NCBI RefSeq assembly: GCF_932526225.1
Contig: NC_064048.1
Coordinates: 10,734,688 to 10,798,687 of the forward strand
Direction of reading: 5' to 3'
DNA from: Nematostella vectensis
Lineage: Eukaryota > Cnidaria > Anthozoa > Actiniaria > Edwardsiidae
Length of the DNA stretch: 64,000 bases
Positions 33,571 to 46,323 of this stretch are shown here, piece by piece. A program made the translations under genes and the position numbers. Numbering within the stretch: the first letter of the stretch is position 1; each line of letters starts with the position of its first letter. The notes beneath the pieces were generated by a model. The model saw only the letters and a list, made by a program, of their open reading frames with translations. It was not told the DNA's origin and searched no databases.

Positions 33571-35379
33571 GGCTTGTTGCTTGGTTCAGTTTTGATTGAT
33601 TTTTCCGGTTTCCGCTTTTTCCACTTAAAGGATTGTTTGGGTTCTTCTCTTTCCTTCCAAATCTATTGCTCCTCACACCATAGTCCACCGTTATAAACTT
33701 TTTAATAACTTCAGATGTCTTCAATGATAATCCCTGTTTAACATAGAAAACTCTATTTTTCCCTTTGATTGTAATCTCTCAACTTCCGTCTTTCTAACTT
33801 TTTTTTCCAACGTCCCCTTTATCAGTTCATTTTTGATGTTTCCGAAATTGGCTTATATAACAACTACATTTCTCATCATAATGTCACAATAAGTTTGGTT
33901 TCAACCGTAGTTTTAGGCCACTTTATACTGTTTACCTTGATGATATCTTCAACGACACCCAAGTCCAGATATTTGCTTTCTCGATGTCGGTCTAATTGTC
34001 TTTGGTTAAATGGGTGAAATCTTATCTACTTTTTTAGTTTGTCATCGACTTTTTCTATCTTCTTTTCTTCTTCTTCCTCTTTTTCTTCTTCTTTTAATCC
34101 TTCTTCCCCTTGGTTTACTTCTCTTATTTTAACTATATCTTCTTCCTTCAGATAAAAAGCCCTAAGTCTATTTCCTGAGCGTTATCCAGAGTACTTATCA
34201 TAACAATGGAAATAGATGGCATTAAATAATCCTTTTTCCCCCGAGGCAAATATAAATACGTCGTGAGAAGTACAAACTCTGCCCGCTATTGTCAAGTTCA
34301 CCAAAGAAACGACGCGCGTGCCGAAAATCACCCAAATACTCCAAGGAAATCAGGCACTCTCTGACGATGTTAAGAGAAACAAGAGACTTTCAAGGGATTA
34401 CACCACACGATAATTTGCATGAAATTGGCATCGTTATTTGAGAGGTCTGTTTGTTGGTAAGTATTTAATCTAATTTCTTGACGACGCTTTTGCGTCGAAG
34501 CTATCGCGGCAAAATGTTCAATATTTGAAGGTCATTTCTCGGTAGCCTCTCCTTAGCTGAATTTAGTTTTAACTTGTAGTTACGGTAAACACTGGAGTAC
34601 ACCGTTTCTTTGTATTCATGTGTAACCGATTACTACTGTTCTTCCCAAATGTAAGTATTTTCTTTCCTTCCGTTTCTACTCACTTCAAAAGCAAGTTTCT
34701 AAAAACCAAGAATTTCTCAGACACTCAATTTCAAATCAATTTACCTCCAAGCACTTTGCTATAATTTCCAGAGTTTCGGGTCACCCTTTTTATCCTCGAA
34801 GATTCGCTGGATCGAATTCCTAGAAGATTGTCCTCCTCTTTTCTTAGAAATTCTTCGCGACCACTCTTTCTTATTCTTCCTTACGGAGATATGGCAATGA
34901 CTCTTGGGTGCGAATACGCACTGCTCTTTGGTTGTTATGTCTTTCCCTCGACGAAACTTCAATTTTAAGTACCACTTTGTTAGGCACTGCAAACTACGTC
35001 TCCCTTAAGATCAACCACTTCCTAATTTAAAACCCCAATTGCATTTTATCCAATTATTTTTTCCCACTTCCTTTGATTCTCACGGTTGTTTCTAGCTATA
35101 TTGTCAAGCATAACCACTAAGCAGGCGATATTTAATTGTGCTTGCATGAAGAAATATCTGATTCCAGTGTTTCTCCGGCATCGTCGTTGATGAACGTTCG
35201 GGTTCTTATGAAATCCTAGCTTTCCCTTGGTTTTTGTTTCTCGCCCACGTCTTGAAAACGCCGCATCAATACGCTGAGTGCGAGTAAACGTGATGCGTGA
35301 TCTCTTAAATACTCTGGGGAAAAAAAAGAGAAACAAATCTTACCATAAAATAAGGGTGCATAGAGCGATTTTTATTAAC
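33571..35379. other. No gene recognised
   Basis: Upstream flank of the receptor gene. It has a pyrimidine-rich tract (TTCTTCTTCTTCC-like, about 34060-34110). Short minus-strand frames at 34759-34992 and 35046-35336 are lysine- and arginine-rich, with no domain. No repeat family could be matched. Confidence 0.45.
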
Positions 35380-35840
35380 CTGTATAACGCATTCATTTTA
35401 TTAAATTCTTTCGATCTCTTGTGTTTTCCAAAGTAGAAATTAATTTTGTTTCAGTTTATTAAACCTTCCATATATACATAGAAAAGCATAACGCATTTAT
35501 TTTATTACATTATTTTGATCTCTTGTTTTTTCTAAAGTAATTAATTTTGTTTCAGTTTATAAAACCTTCGCTATAATACAGAGAACAGCATTACGCATTT
35601 TATTTTATTACATTACTTTGATCTCTTTTGTTTTCTAAAATGATTACTTTTTTAGGGTTATTAAACCTTCGCTGTACAAAGAAACCTTCGCTATTATACA
35701 AAGAAAAGTATAACGCATTTAATTTTATGCATTACTTTGATCTCTTGTGTTTTCTAAAGTGATTGATTTTGTTTTAGGGTTTATTAAACCTTCGCTGTAC
35801 AAAGAAAAGCTATCGGGTATTTTTTATTTGTATGATGTAA
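35380..35840. repeat. Imperfect tandem repeat, about 110-115-bp unit, 4 copies
   Basis: Units share ATAACGCATT, ATTACTTTGATCTCTTGTG, TTTTCTAAAGT, GTTTCAGTTTAT and TTAAACCTTCGCT, with indels. Copies begin near 35385, 35490, 35590 and 35710. Distinct from the adjoining 34-bp array. Confidence 0.8.
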
Positions 35841-35904
35841 CTGGTTATAAATTTAAGAATTGCATTCTACGTAAGAATCGGCTGCTTGTAACCAAAAGAG
35901 CCTC

Positions 35905-37628
35905 CTCCCCCCCACATACTCATGGTGTATAAAGCTCCCTCCCTCCCACATACTCATAGTGTATAAAGCTCCCTCCCTCCCACATACTCATGGTGTATAA
36001 AGCTCCCTCCCTCCCACATACTCATGGTGTATAAAGCTCCCTCCCTCCCACATACTCATAGTGTATAAAGCTCCCTCCCTCCCACATACTCATGGTGTAT
36101 AAAGCTCTCTCCCTCCCACATACTCATGGTGTATAAAGCTCCCTTACTCCCACATACTCATGGTGTATAAAGCTCCCTCCCTCCCACATACTCATGGTGT
36201 ATAAAGCTTCCTCCCACATACTCATGGTGTATAAAGCTCCCTCCCTCCCACATACTCATGGTGTATAAAGCTTCCTCCCACATACTCATGGTGTATAAAG
36301 CTCCCTCCCTCCCATATCCTCATGGTGTATAAAGCCCCCTCCCTCCCACATCCTCATGGTGTATAAAGCTCTCTCACTCCCACATCCTCATGGTGTATAA
36401 AGCCCCCTCCCTCCCACATCCTCATGGTGTATAAAGCTCTCTCACTCCCACATACTCATGGTGTATAAAGCTCCCTCCCTCCCACATACTCATGGTGTAT
36501 AAAGCTCCCTCCCACATACTCATGGTGTATAAAGCCCCCTCCCTCCCACATACTCATAGTGTATAAAGCCCCCTCCCCACACATACTCATGGTGTATAAA
36601 GCTCCCTCCCTCCCACATACTCATGGTGTATAAAGCTTCCTCCCACATACTCATGGTGTATAAAGCTCCCTCCCTCCCACATCCTCATGGTGTATAAAGC
36701 CCCCTCCCTCCCACATCCTCATGGTGTATAAAGCTCTCTCACTCCCACATCATCATGGTGTATAAAGCTCCCTCCCTCCCACATACTCATGGTGTATAAA
36801 GCTCCCTCCCTCCCACATACTCATGGTGTATAAAGCTCCCTCCCACATACTCATGGTGTATAAAGCCCCCTCCCTCCCACATACTCATGGTGTATAAAGC
36901 TCTCTCCCACCCACATAGTCATGGTGTATAAAGCTCCCTCCCACCCACATACTCATGGTGTATAAAGCTCTCTCCCTCCCACATACTCATGGTGTATAAA
37001 GCCCCCTCCCACCCACATCCTCATGGTGTATAAAACTCCCTCCCTCCCACATCCTCATGGTGTATAAAGCTCTCTCACTCCCACATCCTCATGGTGTATA
37101 AAGCCCCCTCCCTCCCACATACTCATGGTGTATAAAGCTCCCTCCCACATACTCATGGTGTATAAAGCCCCCTCCCTCCCACATACTCATAGTGTATAAA
37201 GCCCCCTCCCTCCCACATACTCATAGTGTATAAAGCCCCCTCCCTCCCACATACTCATAGTGTATAAAGCTCCCTCCCTCCCACATACTCATAGTGTATA
37301 AAGCTTCCTCCCACATACTCATGGTGTATAAAGCTCCCTCCCACATACTCATGGTGTATAAAGCCCCCTCCCTCCCACATACTCATAGTGTATAAGGCTC
37401 CCTCCCTCCCACATACTCATAGTGTATAAAGCTTCCTCCCACATCCTCATGGTGTATAAATACCCCTCCCTCCCACATACTCATGGTGTATAAAGACCCC
37501 TCCCTCCCACATCCTCATGGTGTATAAAGCCCCCTCCCTCCCACATACTCATAGTGTATAAGGCTCCCTCCCTCCCACATACTTATAGTGTATAAAGCTC
37601 CCTCCCACATACTCATCGTATATAAAGC
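35905..37628. repeat. Minisatellite, 34-bp unit with a TATAAAG word in each copy
   Basis: About 52 copies of CACATACTCATGGTGTATAAAG followed by CTCCCTCC-type pyrimidines; shorter 26-30-bp versions lack one CTCC. Several multi-unit blocks are repeated (for example the CACATCCTCATGG and CACTCCCACAT variants), showing higher-order turnover. Not coding. Confidence 0.96.
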
Positions 37629-38417
37629 TGCGATACTGAAAGGTTTTTGGTTGTATACTAGTTGCAATAAAAGCCAATAGAAAGCAAATGCCTACTTCAG
37701 ATGAGGCGGCTAGCATTAAAATAGGCAATGTCTATACATAGCGCAACATTAATACAAAACCATTTATTAAATTCAGTGCTAACTTTTATATAATACTTTT
37801 TTATTGCTCTCCCGTATTTTTTTCCTTTTTTTACGAATAAGTATTTTACATGCATTGTCTCTTCAATTTACTAATAAAAGAAAAAAGGACATTGGCCTTT
37901 TTTCTATTACAATATAGGGGTTGATAATGTGTTGATTATAACACATTTTAGAAACAATATGGAGATGCCAAAAGCAATATGGAGGTAAGTGGGTTACCGC
38001 GATTACCATCTCTTTAACCAATCAGATTGCAAGGGATAAGTCCCTTGAGTCTGGTAGTAAAATTTACTCAACAGGAGCCAATCACAATTGACACTTTGGT
38101 AAGTAACCCAAACTTAAAACCATATGTTTTCCAAAATGGGCCGATTGCTTCCTTTTTATCTCTTTTTATCTCGAAAATGTGTTTTATACGTTTTTTTCAT
38201 TGTTATATTTACTATTATTATTGATATTTAATCACAATTACTAAAATGGTGCAATACCAGATGGCAATGGCCATCCACAGGAATCCTGAAGAGGAATCCG
38301 ACTCCTCAAATCGCTACCTGACTCGCTACCTAACGCCCGGCGTCTGGGCACGACACTACATCCCAGAGTAAAATTGCGAGCAAACAAAGCCGCGAATAGA
38401 ATATCTAGAGCAGGAAA

Positions 38418-38424
38418 ATTATTA

Positions 38425-38457
<33 letters not shown>

Positions 38458-38488
38458 CCGTCACCGTCACCGTCACCGTCACCGTCAC

Positions 38489-38530
<42 letters not shown>

Positions 38531-38555
38531 AGTCATCGCCATCATCATCATCATT
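38418..38555. repeat. Microsatellite of GTCATC and GTCACC units
   Basis: Tandem CGTCAT units interrupted by a centred block of CGTCAC units, so the array has a symmetric pattern (CAT block, CAC block, CAT block). The Met-Thr or Val-Thr repeat frame is an artefact. Confidence 0.96.
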
Positions 38556-38640
38556 ATGAATTTAGGCTTGGGTCCCCCTGACACCTTATATAAGTGCTCC
38601 AAGACTGATATACTATAGCCTTCCTGTAGCCTGTAGATTC

Positions 38641-38778
38641 CCGGCACGAAAACCCCGAAAACACAGAGTTCGCATATCACGGCCGCTATTTTTCCTCCCC
38701 CTCCCCCTACGCAGCGGATAATACAAGATGGCGGCCGTGTGATATGCGAACTCCGTGTTTTCGGGGTTTTCTTGCCGG
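38641..38778. mobile_element. Foldback (MITE-like) element with 45-bp inverted arms
   Basis: Left arm starts CCGGCACGAAAACCCCGAAAA; the right arm ends TCGGGGTTTTCTTGCCGG. Arms are about 45 bp with four or five mismatches, around a 45-bp centre. The right arm carries AAGATGGCGGC. A diverged half-copy occurs near 2390-2450. No coding capacity. Confidence 0.85.
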
Positions 38779-40914
38779 AAAAACTACTAAAGCCTAGAGG
38801 CAGGCTAGATATTACTATTGACAGAAAGTATCAAATATTTTAAAGCGCACTTGAATATAAGTGCCTTTAAACTAGATAAATACTATCCGTGTTATGAAAT
38901 ATACCATACCCGGGAGAGGGCAAACATGGTCTTCAATATCAACCAGATATCAAGCAGAGATTTTAAGGTTCATTTGTAGAGCATAAATCATTCCTGTAAA
39001 CACGGGATATTTGAGCGGCGTAGTAATTTGGGCGTTTAATTTACAATTTAGAAATATATAATGGTTATGGCATTAAAGCATACAAAGGTATCTAAAGTAC
39101 CACTATCTGTAATATGTATTTAGAATAATTAATCATAAGTTTAAATCACGACCAACCGACTTTATATCTCAACACGACAGGACTTTTCACTCAAAGAGAA
39201 TTTTAAATCCTTGTAGGTCGTAATCGACTCAAATTACAATAAAAGTGAGTAATTTGAACTGATTTGCAAATGTTTGTGGTGATTATATACTTACATGCAA
39301 GGCGAAGTTGGTCGCCGTTTGATCGAAAAGAACGCGTGAATCAACGGTGGACTGTAGAGAAGAACTGGCTTAGTCTCTTAGAGCAAGGAGCGCTTGGGCG
39401 TCTTTGTAAAGAAGCATCTAGAATATTGCTTAAGAAATCGGAAGTTCATATTCCATAAGAGAACAGGCGGCTATTAGCGATAAGAGTCTTTAGATGGCAC
39501 GCGTAAAACATCTAAAGGAAGTCTCATCTGATTGGTTGACTTTTATTTAGCAAAGAGGTTCTTGTGACTTCATGCAATATTGTGTAAAACATCTTAAGAT
39601 GCTTCTTTCTGGTTAGCAAGTGTCCGTAACGACTACTTGTTATTGAATAAGGGCAAAAAGTACAGCTTGTCTGAGTAAAACGAAGAAGTCGAAGCAATGG
39701 ATGGAACATAAAGAGGGCAATTGCCGCTAAATGGCGCTCTTTTGTTTAGTCAGACGAATCCCAAGCACATACGCTTAAATGAGTTAATAGACCTCATGTG
39801 TCCTCTGCCTTTGTTATGGCATAACTTAGCTTTCCAGGGTTTGAATAGAAAAAAAAAAATATAAAAAAAGCCTAAAGGGGAAACCCGAGAAAAGAAATTA
39901 ATAGCGATTGAAGTTAAGATTACTTCTAGCTTTCTGCACGATAGTGACAGAAACAAACGCTTTTAAAAAAGGTCAAGACATATTGATACGCTTTAAAAGA
40001 AATTTTAATGTTTTTTAATGTTTTTAAAAAACAAGAGCTGTTAAGTGTAAACCTTCATCAAGATTATCGGTGGTCTAAATGCACAAATACCCTGATAAAG
40101 CAACATTCACACCATCTGATAATCTCACAGCTTTGCAAAGTTTGGTGTTGTATTTAATGTGCAAGTTGATTTTTTTAAAAAAAGGCAGCGATCCTTTGAT
40201 AAACTTTATCAAAGAATCAAAGAATTTGATTATTAACACGGTTAAGTTTTATTTTTCAGTCAAAAATCTGTCAAACAACATCGATCATCTACAAGAGAAA
40301 AATATACCCGGAGCTTTTATCTCATTTTAATCCTTGGCTGCTATTGAGTATAAACAGGGCTCCCTGTGTTTTTCATCGGATTATTTTTTAAGCGCACACT
40401 TCCTTATTTGTCTCGTTTGCTCGCAGCGTCTAATGTTAACTATCTTTTTTATTCTGTTAATCAACTTTTGCGAAGAGCCCAAAGAGAATTGTCTATTTAC
40501 GCAAGCTGTTCACGCTGAGCTGGGAGGGATTGAGATATTTAATCTTATAAGATTAATATTGTATTTGAATTATGAAACTTTTTAGTTTCGTTGTTGTAAA
40601 AAAAAAAAAAAAAAAACGAAGGCGCGGCTTTTTCGAATTATTGGATTCTGTCCTCATATCTATCTTCTTCATAGTGGGTAAAAGCGTAGAAAAAGGCGAG
40701 CTCGTTCACATTTTTAATCAGATAAGTTACTCTGATCAGAAAAAGAAAAACACTCATGATGACAATAAGTTTTGCTTGCTACATTTACATACATGCATAG
40801 ACTCTTTTTGTAATTTTCGATACTTATGATAGCACTTACTGCGCTAGTAATTTAGATAGATACATGCATATCAGTGCATGTATTTTTACAAACCCTCTCC
40901 TGTCCACTCTAGGT

Positions 40915-42720
40915 GAGCTTTGGATGAGTAACATGCCCTGTTCACGTGCACTATAGGTGAGTAACATGCCCTGTTCACGTGCACTATAGGTGAGTAACAT
41001 GCCCTGTTCACGTGCTCTATAGGTGAGTAACATGCCCTGTTCACACCGTACACTGTAGTTAGAAAAAAAAGCTCTGTTCACGGTAATGTAGGTGGGTGTT
41101 CACGTGCACTATAGGTGAGTAACATGTCCTGTCCACGTGCACTATAGGTGAGTAACAGGCCCTGTTCACGTGCACTATAGGTAAGTAACATGCCCTGTTC
41201 ACGTGCACCATAAGTGAGTAACAGGCCCTTTTCACGTGCACTATAGGTGAGTAACATGCCCTGTTCACGTGCTCTATAGGTGAGTAACATGCCCTGTTCA
41301 CGTGCACTATAGGTGAGTAACATGCCCTGTTCACGTGCACTATAGGTGAGTAACAGGCCCTGTTCACGTGCACTATAGGTGAGACACATGCCCTGTTCAC
41401 GTGCACTATAGGTGAGTAACATGCCCTGTTCACGTGCACTATAGGTGAGTAACAGGCCCTGTTCACGTGCACTATAGGTGAGACACATGCCCTGTTCACG
41501 TGCACTATAGGTGAGTAACATGCCCTGTTCACGTGCACTATAGTTGAGTAACATGCCCTGTTCACGTACACTATAGTTGAGTAACATGCCCTGTTCACGT
41601 GCACTATAGGTGAGTAACAGGCCCTGTTCACGTACACTATAGTTGAGTAACATGCCCTGTTCACGTACACTATAGTTGAGTAACATGCCCTGTTCACGTG
41701 CATTATAGGTGAGTAACATGCCCTGTTAACGTACACTATAGTTGAGTAACATGCCGTGTCCACGTGCACTATAGGTGAGTAACATGCCCTGTTCACGTGC
41801 ACTAAAGGTGAGTAACATGCCCTGTTCACGTGCACTATAGATAAGTAACATGCAATGTTCACGTGCACTATAGGTAAGTAACATGCCCTGTCCACGTGCA
41901 CTTTAGGTGAGTAACATGCTCTGTTCACGTGCATTATAGGTGAGTAAAATGCCCTGTTCACGCGTTCATGTCCCTTGAATTGTAACTATTCTGCCTCGGG
42001 ATCACCAACTAAATTATAGGTGAGTAACATGCCCTGTTCACGTGCACTATAGGTAAGTATTATGCCCTGTTCACGTGCACTATAGTTGAGTAACATGCCC
42101 TGTTCACGTACACTATAGTTGAGTAACATGCCCTGTTCACGTGCACTATAGGTGAGTAACAGGCCCTGTTCACGTACACTATAGTTGAGTAACATGCCCT
42201 GTTCACGTACACTATAGTTGAGTAACATGCCCTGTTCACGTGCATTATAGGTGAGTAACATGCCCTGTTAACGTACACTATAGTTGAGTAACATGCCGTG
42301 TCCACGTGCACTATAGGTGAGTAACATGCCCTGTTCACGTGCACTAAAGGTGAGTAACATGCCCTGTTCACGTGCACTATAGATAAGTAACATGCAATGT
42401 TCACGTGCACTATAGGTAAGTAACATGCCCTGTCCACGTGCACTTTAGGTGAGTAACATGCTCTGTTCACGTGCATTATAGGTGAGTAAAATGCCCTGTT
42501 CACGCGTTCATGTCCCTTGAATTGTAACTATTCTGCCTCGGGATCACCAACTAAATTATAGGTGAGTAACATGCCCTGTTCACGTGCACTATAGGTAAGT
42601 ATTATGCCCTGTTCACGTGCACTATAGTTGAGTAACATGTCCCGTTCACGTGCACTATAGGTGAGTAACATGCTCTGTTCACGTGCATTATAGGTGAGTA
42701 AAATGCCCTGTTCACGCGTC
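40915..42720. repeat. Minisatellite, 33-bp unit, about 50 copies, with embedded gene-end copies
   Basis: Unit: CATGCCCTGTTCACGTGC then ACTATAGGTGAGTAA. A segment of 541 bp is duplicated (anchors CTGCCTCGGG at 41991 and 42532), and a further copy of the anchor, the real gene end, is at 42745. As 33 bp is 11 codons and stop-free on the minus strand, long repetitive frames arise; these are not taken as genes. Each unit holds a CACGTG E-box and, on the plus strand, TAG|GTGAGT, a consensus splice donor. Confidence 0.96.
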
Positions 42721-42739
42721 CATGTCCCTTGAATTGTAA

Positions 42740-44089
42740 CTATTCTGCCTCGGGATCACCAACTAAACTCGGTAAATCGTTTGTTGTCGAAGTTCGACCT
42801 TGGGTCCTAACAACTTTACGCGACCAGACATTATAGTCTTTATCTTGAAGTGTGAATGCCCCCGGTAGGATATAGCAGCCTCCTTCATTGTCAACGTACG
42901 CCGTGTACTCAAGCATGGGAAAACGGGGAGTTTTCTTAGTGGGTTCCTGTGTCTGTTCTGGCTTAGCATTTTTAGGTTTTACTTGCTGTTTTTCTTGCTT
43001 TGCCTTCGCTGTGTTCTCGGCACTTTGAAATTTGTATCTTACTTTTGTTCTTTCATTTATTGCTTTTAGATTCTGTTGTCTTGTCTCTTCGATTTGTTTT
43101 TTGCATTCGTCACAATGCGGTCCCTTTGATGATCTTTTTGCTTGCGGAAGATTGTCGATGCTTGGGAAAAATGCGTTTCTTACATCGTTTCTTTTCTCGT
43201 ATTTAGCACAGAGGAGACTGTTCCCGCCATTTTGCGTTTCACGCTCGCGCGCGAGCTCTTTGCCGCCAATTTGTAATTGTCGCTCGTGTAAGCGCACGGG
43301 GCATGTGCAGAATGTTTGTCCATCTTCGTCAGAACTTTCTGACGATTTATACTCCACCGATTCTCTAGTACAAGCCAAATGAAAAGACTTGGCTCTTTCA
43401 CTTTTCCTGGTTTTACTGCGATTTGATTTACCGTTCTCTGCATTTCCAGAACCGTCTTTCACTTCAACACATTGAACCCTGATAAGATCATTTAATTTCG
43501 GCCCATCTTCCTTGGTGCAATACGTCCCAGTCCCGGCTCTTAAAGGAAGCTTTTGTCCAGTCTTATACGCCTTTCTCGGGATTCTATCAAAACTTTGTTG
43601 CCTTTTGAGCTGATTCAAATTCTGCTCACTAGAATCAGCTTGAATCAAGTTTGTTATTCCTACGCTGCTTGGACAATTGATCTGAGACAATCTCGACAAT
43701 GCAAGACCGTCTGGGCTGACTTCAAAAAAGGGCATTTCGCCCTTTGAAATGATTCTTTTCTCTCTTCGAAGATGGTCTTGAAACCCATCTATAACTTTTC
43801 CGCCAACATCTCTTGTGTTCTCAATAAAAGGGCCCAAAATAGATGATTTACATTCGAGATACTTTGCCGTATTTAAGCTAGCGTGTTTTGCACGTCTTTG
43901 GTAGTCCTTAAGAGTTTCAACTTCCGATTTCTCTTTGCGTAGATCTACGATTTCTTCCTTCAACTTTTGCGTCTTTAGAAAGCGTAAGTGCGATAGCTCT
44001 TCCTCTAGTATTTGATTCACGTGGCCAAGTCCGTATCTCGTCACAGGGGCATTGCTCATGTCAAATACTTGGGGAGGGTAATGTTCCAT
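42740..44089 (-). CDS. Uncharacterised protein A with C-terminal DYNxWSRK motif
   Basis: Intact single-exon frame of 449 residues from an ATG (MEHYPPQVFDMSN). No signal peptide or membrane segment. Residues about 25-65 are a charged, probably coiled-coil stretch (EEELSHLRFLKTQKLKEEI). The middle is Lys/Ser/Gln-rich and likely disordered, with Cys pairs (CTCP; CDECKKQIEE). Near the C-terminus, residues 404-425 hold GC, then PGAFTLQDKDYNVWSRK. The same pattern occurs in the gene at 48034-49212, with identical spacing from PG onward. I do not recognise the family. The stop lies about 20 bp from the 33-bp array, which has copied the final codons (LVGDPEAE) twice. Coding status rests on frame length, composition and the shared motif. 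Confidence 0.75.
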   Translation of the reverse strand: MEHYPPQVFDMSNAPVTRYGLGHVNQILEEELSHLRFLKTQKLKEEIVDLRKEKSEVETLKDYQRRAKHASLNTAKYLECKSSILGPFIENTRDVGGKVIDGFQDHLRREKRIISKGEMPFFEVSPDGLALSRLSQINCPSSVGITNLIQADSSEQNLNQLKRQQSFDRIPRKAYKTGQKLPLRAGTGTYCTKEDGPKLNDLIRVQCVEVKDGSGNAENGKSNRSKTRKSERAKSFHLACTRESVEYKSSESSDEDGQTFCTCPVRLHERQLQIGGKELARERETQNGGNSLLCAKYEKRNDVRNAFFPSIDNLPQAKRSSKGPHCDECKKQIEETRQQNLKAINERTKVRYKFQSAENTAKAKQEKQQVKPKNAKPEQTQEPTKKTPRFPMLEYTAYVDNEGGCYILPGAFTLQDKDYNVWSRKVVRTQGRTSTTNDLPSLVGDPEAE

Positions 44090-45239
44090 GATAGGTCTTC
44101 AGCATAATTTTAGCAGCCAAGTTCAATAAATATCAACTTGTCAACCCCAAGGTAATACATATATAGCGAAACAGATCGCTTTTCCTCTTCTCTTGCGATG
44201 AAACGGCCAGATAAATAGTATTAAGGAGTATCAAGGATTGATATATTTCAGATAGAAAAAAAAACAGTCGCTCTTTTTCTTCACCGTCGAGAGAACAAAT
44301 CAGGGAAATTTTCATAAAAACGACGATTAAAGCCGAAGTAATCCAAAAAGTAGAACAAGTCTCTGCTTCGCTTCCTTTCCAACTAGCACAATAGCCCAGA
44401 GATCTGGAGCAAGGCGCCTAATTTAATTCTCGTCCGCTATGCTCGAATTCGCCTGGATTTGACTGAAAGCCGCCTTTGTCAGAATATCCAACTGTTAGGC
44501 ACGCGCATATGTTTCGATACAAATAATTCTGAGAGAATTATTATGCAGTTGGGAGGGCTTCCGCGTTGGCTGGTGTCTCAATAGAGACCTTTGTACATCC
44601 GAAATTTCGTAATGTACATATATCCTCGTCTGCTGCGACAACTTAACAAGAGTCAAGAGCTAACTTCTGAATCTATTAGCGACAAACCATAAGAGAATTC
44701 AATTATTCGACCATCGCTAAGCCTCCAGTAATTGTGCTTTCAACTACAACTAATCCCTTTTCAATAAAACTAACTGTTTACTGTAAGGGGACGCCGGTTA
44801 TGTAAACACAACAAAACAGAGAGTTCTATTGATCAAAAGCGATGAATATTTTTAAGGTGTTGATATGTTTCGTTTGCCAAATAGTACAGTCGAAAAAATG
44901 TAAGGGAAAGATAGAATAGACTTTTGCGCTTGAAAATTGAGCATATACATAATGTATAATGGGTGAAATTTTCAATTAGATTTTTGATCATTTGTACAAG
45001 TCGTGTACTGTGTCCTTCGTGTTTTGTTTACTTAAGGATTTTAACTAATATTAAGACTGTATGTCTGTAGTGATTATTATGCTGGTGTGAAGTTGGCTTT
45101 AAAACTCCACAATGGCATGAGTTTGATTATCGAATCCACGGCTCATTTAAAAAAGAGCGGTCACCGACTATAATAGGATTGCACTAAAAATACTTTTTTT
45201 TTAGTACAACTTTTTTAGTATTTTAATCTAAAAAGCCAC
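44090..45239. other. Upstream flank of gene A; nothing recognised
   Basis: Presumed promoter and 5' region of the minus-strand gene. No domain, array or known motif was identified. Confidence 0.4.
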
Positions 45240-45750
45240 GTGCATTTTTGGCGCGCGCTTCGGCTTTTGGCAGTAAATAACAACAATAAAAAGCAAATTA
45301 TTCATCGCTTACAAATCAGCAAGGAAATTTATATGCCAGAAAGGGACTCTTTTTAATGAAATATTTTATTTCCCCTCGCTTACTTGTCGCAGCCATTTCT
45401 CTGTGTTTGTTCCACTATAGAAGAGATATGTTTTTTAGTGCATATTTTTTTTCTCAGTTGCCTGTTACATATTCCATATCAATATTTGGGTGACCTTAAA
45501 TCTCGCTCGGCCAATCTCTTGGAGGCCTGGGTCTAAGGGCTTTTCAAGACTTGTGTGATAAAGATTTGACCAAGCGATAAAGTTTTTTTGACACATTTTT
45601 GCCTCGAGTCTCAAATTGAAAGGAATCAGCATTTTTCACCATGTTTTATGGAGATCAGGGAGCGGGTAAACTTTAGCTCTTCTAAATATGGGCATCAATG
45701 CCCATATAAGGCAATGCATACGAAGTACACTATCCGTGGGGAATATGTTT
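45240..45750 (+). repeat. Dispersed repeat family A, copy 3 (longest)
   Basis: Same strand as 20094-20345 and inverted relative to 3380-3815. It includes both the left part (GCGCGCTTCGGC, AATAACAACAATAA) and the right part (TTTGGGTGACCTT, GAGGCCTGGGTCTAAGGG, ATATGGGCATCAATGCCCATAT). The last is a perfect 22-bp palindrome, near the end. Confidence 0.78.
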
Positions 45751-46286
45751 GATATGTTTGATCTAACTGTTTTATGGAAGACTGGACCACACGCCAATGC
45801 CTGCGCATTGTAAACGAGGGATCCTTGGGACTCGGGCCTATTCTAAATGGCTGCCACAAAAGACAACTACGCTCCTTCCCCTCAACCTTCCTTCCGTTAG
45901 CTAGTGAGATAGTGACCAAAGATGTTAAATCATGATGGCTTTTTTGACGATCATTTATGAAGTTATAAATAATTATAAATTGTTAACACAGGAAGCCAAG
46001 TACTGTAAAAAGGCGTATAATTATCAATGGCTGCTGTTTCTCTAAACGGTACATAAATGAGCCTGGGTCGAGCGCGCGGTAAGCTGTGACGTTTGGGTCT
46101 CGGCCTTTTTATTCATTTTGTTTTCATTATGGCGGCCTGCAATATAGTAGTAGTAATCGTAGTTGAAGTAAACACAACTTCCAATATGTATTGTTCTAAT
46201 AAGGAATTGACCGAGCGAGGTAGAAAAAAGACACCTTACATAACAAGATTGATATGACACAAATATCTTGATACACCTTTAACCCC

Positions 46287-46323
<37 letters not shown>

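Larger units (their letters stand above)
37629..40914. other. No gene recognised; microsatellite, foldback element and poly-A
   Basis: Apart from the hexanucleotide microsatellite and the foldback listed separately, I see only unsupported short frames. An A-run sits at about 40598-40616. The frame at 39264-39458 (+) is open but has no recognisable domain. Confidence 0.45.

Noticed and set aside
41059-42503. Repetitive frames with HVNRACYSPIV or YSAREQGMLLT units
   Set aside because: The 33-bp array is 11 codons long and stop-free, so several frames stay open. Not independent evidence of a protein, though read-through into gene A's copied end is noted as a finding.
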